Assembly (NCBI GenBank): GCA_025354965.1
Contig: JANXLW010000033.1
Coordinates: 1 to 15,317, forward strand
Reading direction: 5' to 3'
Source of the DNA: Betaproteobacteria bacterium
GTDB lineage: Bacteria > Pseudomonadota > Gammaproteobacteria > Burkholderiales > Burkholderiaceae_C
Length of the DNA stretch: 15,317 nucleotides
Shown: positions 14,371-15,317 of the stretch, in pieces
Numbering within the stretch: the stretch's first letter is position 1
How the letters are laid out: every line of letters starts with the position of its first letter
Notes under the pieces: generated by a model
Seen by the model: only the letters and a program-made list of their open reading frames with translations
What the model was told of the DNA's origin: nothing
The model's database searches: none
Made by a program: the position numbers and the translations under genes

Positions 14371-15317
14371 GCCGCGGCGGCGCGTCGGCGGCGCTCCAGA
14401 TAGTCCTGCAACTCGCCAACCACGCCTTTGCGAAAGGCCAGTACGCACAGCACAAAAATCACGCCGATGATCACGTTCACCAGGGAGCCAACTTTGTCGG
14501 CCAGCATGTCTTGCAAGGAGATCACGATGCCGGCGCCAAACACCGGCCCGAAGAAAGTGCCGACGCCGCCCAGCAGCGTCATCAAAATCACTTCACCGGA
14601 CATTGACCAGTGCACGTCGGACAAAGTTGCAAAACCCATGACCAGGGTTTTGAGCGAACCGGCCAGTCCGGCCAGCGCGGCCGATAGCACAAAGGCCAGC
14701 AGCTTGTAGCGGTCCACCTCATAACCCAACGAAATCGCGCGCGCTTCGTTTTCGCGGATCATCTTGAGAACCTGGCCAAACGGCGAATGAAGGATGCGAG
14801 AAATACCCAGAAAACTGGCCACAAATATGGCCACCACCAGGTAATACATGGCAGTGTCGGAGGCCAGAGAAAAGAGCCCGAACAGCGCGCCGCGTGGTAC
14901 GCCCTGCAGACCGTCTTCGCCACCGGTAAAAGGCACCTGCAGGCAGACAAAGTAGACCATCTGCGCAATTGCCAGCGTGATCATGGCAAAGTAAATACCC
15001 TGGCGCCGGATGGCCACCAGTCCGACCACCAGTCCGATCAGCCCTGAACCCAGCACGCCAACGGCCAGCCCCAACTCCGGCGTGAAATGCTACGACTTGA
15101 TGAACCAGCCAGTGAAGTAGGCGGCCGTGCCGAAAAACGCGGCATGACCAAATGACAGCAACCCGGTAAACCCCAGCAACAGATTGAAGGCGCTGGCAAA
15201 AATGGCGAAGCACAGCAGCTTCATGACAAACACCGGATACAGCCCGATCATCGGTGCGACCAAGGCCAGCACCAGCAGCGCGAAGTAGGTGATGCGAATC
15301 AGTTTGGCGGCGTTGTT
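14361..15317 (-). pseudogene. livM: Branched-chain amino acid ABC transporter permease (LivM), interrupted by an in-frame amber codon, 5' end outside the window
   Basis: Inner-membrane permease of the BPD_transp_2 family, one half of the branched-chain amino acid channel. The minus-strand frame enters from the window edge at 15317 and covers 75 residues, including the family block GLLSFGHAAFFG. It then hits TAG at 15090-15092 and continues in the same frame for about 242 more residues (HFTPELG, RENEARAISLGY, LLGGVGTFFGP) to TGA at 14361-14363. Without the TAG it would be a normal full-length LivM: nothing is frameshifted or missing. Alternatives are a sequencing or assembly error, a genuine nonsense mutation, suppression, or restart at the TTG at 15074 (which would give a 237-residue fragment lacking the first spans). 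No livG or livF follows; Lrp is next. The hydrophobic profile on both sides of the stop is otherwise intact. Confidence 0.85.

Overview
The window reads as chromosome of a betaproteobacterium, most likely order Burkholderiales and family Comamonadaceae (Rhodoferax/Polaromonas-like). This is an inference from the high G+C, the protein flavour and the gene neighbourhoods; there is no rRNA or marker phylogeny to confirm it. Coding density is very high. The largest gap without a gene is 161 bases (838-998). I see no tRNA, rRNA, CRISPR array, insertion sequence, integrase, phage gene or attachment site.

Layout. (1) 1-3800, plus strand: a carbohydrate ABC importer of the glucose/mannose GtsABCD type. 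It holds the binding protein (5' end cut by the window), two permeases that overlap by 11 bases, and a MalK/UgpC-type ATPase. (2) 3830-7799, minus strand: a compact run read in the order slt (soluble lytic transglycosylase), a glutathione S-transferase-like gene, then cca (tRNA nucleotidyltransferase with HD domain), with gaps of 9 and 1 bases. (3) 7809-9694, plus strand: 5-formyltetrahydrofolate cyclo-ligase, then a PLP enzyme of the D-threonine aldolase/D-serine dehydratase-like family. (4) 9681-12384, minus strand: read in the order DUF6279-type lipoprotein, sdaA (Fe-S L-serine dehydratase), TfoX N-terminal-domain protein. (5) 12383-13816, plus strand: glmU. (6) 13833-15317, minus strand: an Lrp/AsnC regulator, preceded upstream by livM, a branched-chain amino acid permease cut by the window end and interrupted by an in-frame amber codon.

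Functionally this is mostly core metabolism: sugar import, tRNA 3'-end maintenance, cell-wall recycling and precursor synthesis (slt, glmU), folate salvage, and amino-acid catabolism, transport and regulation (serine dehydratases, Lrp, LivM). No new defence or mobile system is visible. The points that merit a second look are the amber codon in livM, the head-to-head starts of glmU and the lipoprotein gene (start codons overlapping within one CATG), the nearly as tight slt/cyclo-ligase start pair (9 bases), an attenuator-like hairpin between the sugar-binding protein and its permeases, and the 14-base tail-to-tail overlap of the PLP enzyme and TfoX genes on an 8-base homopolymer.
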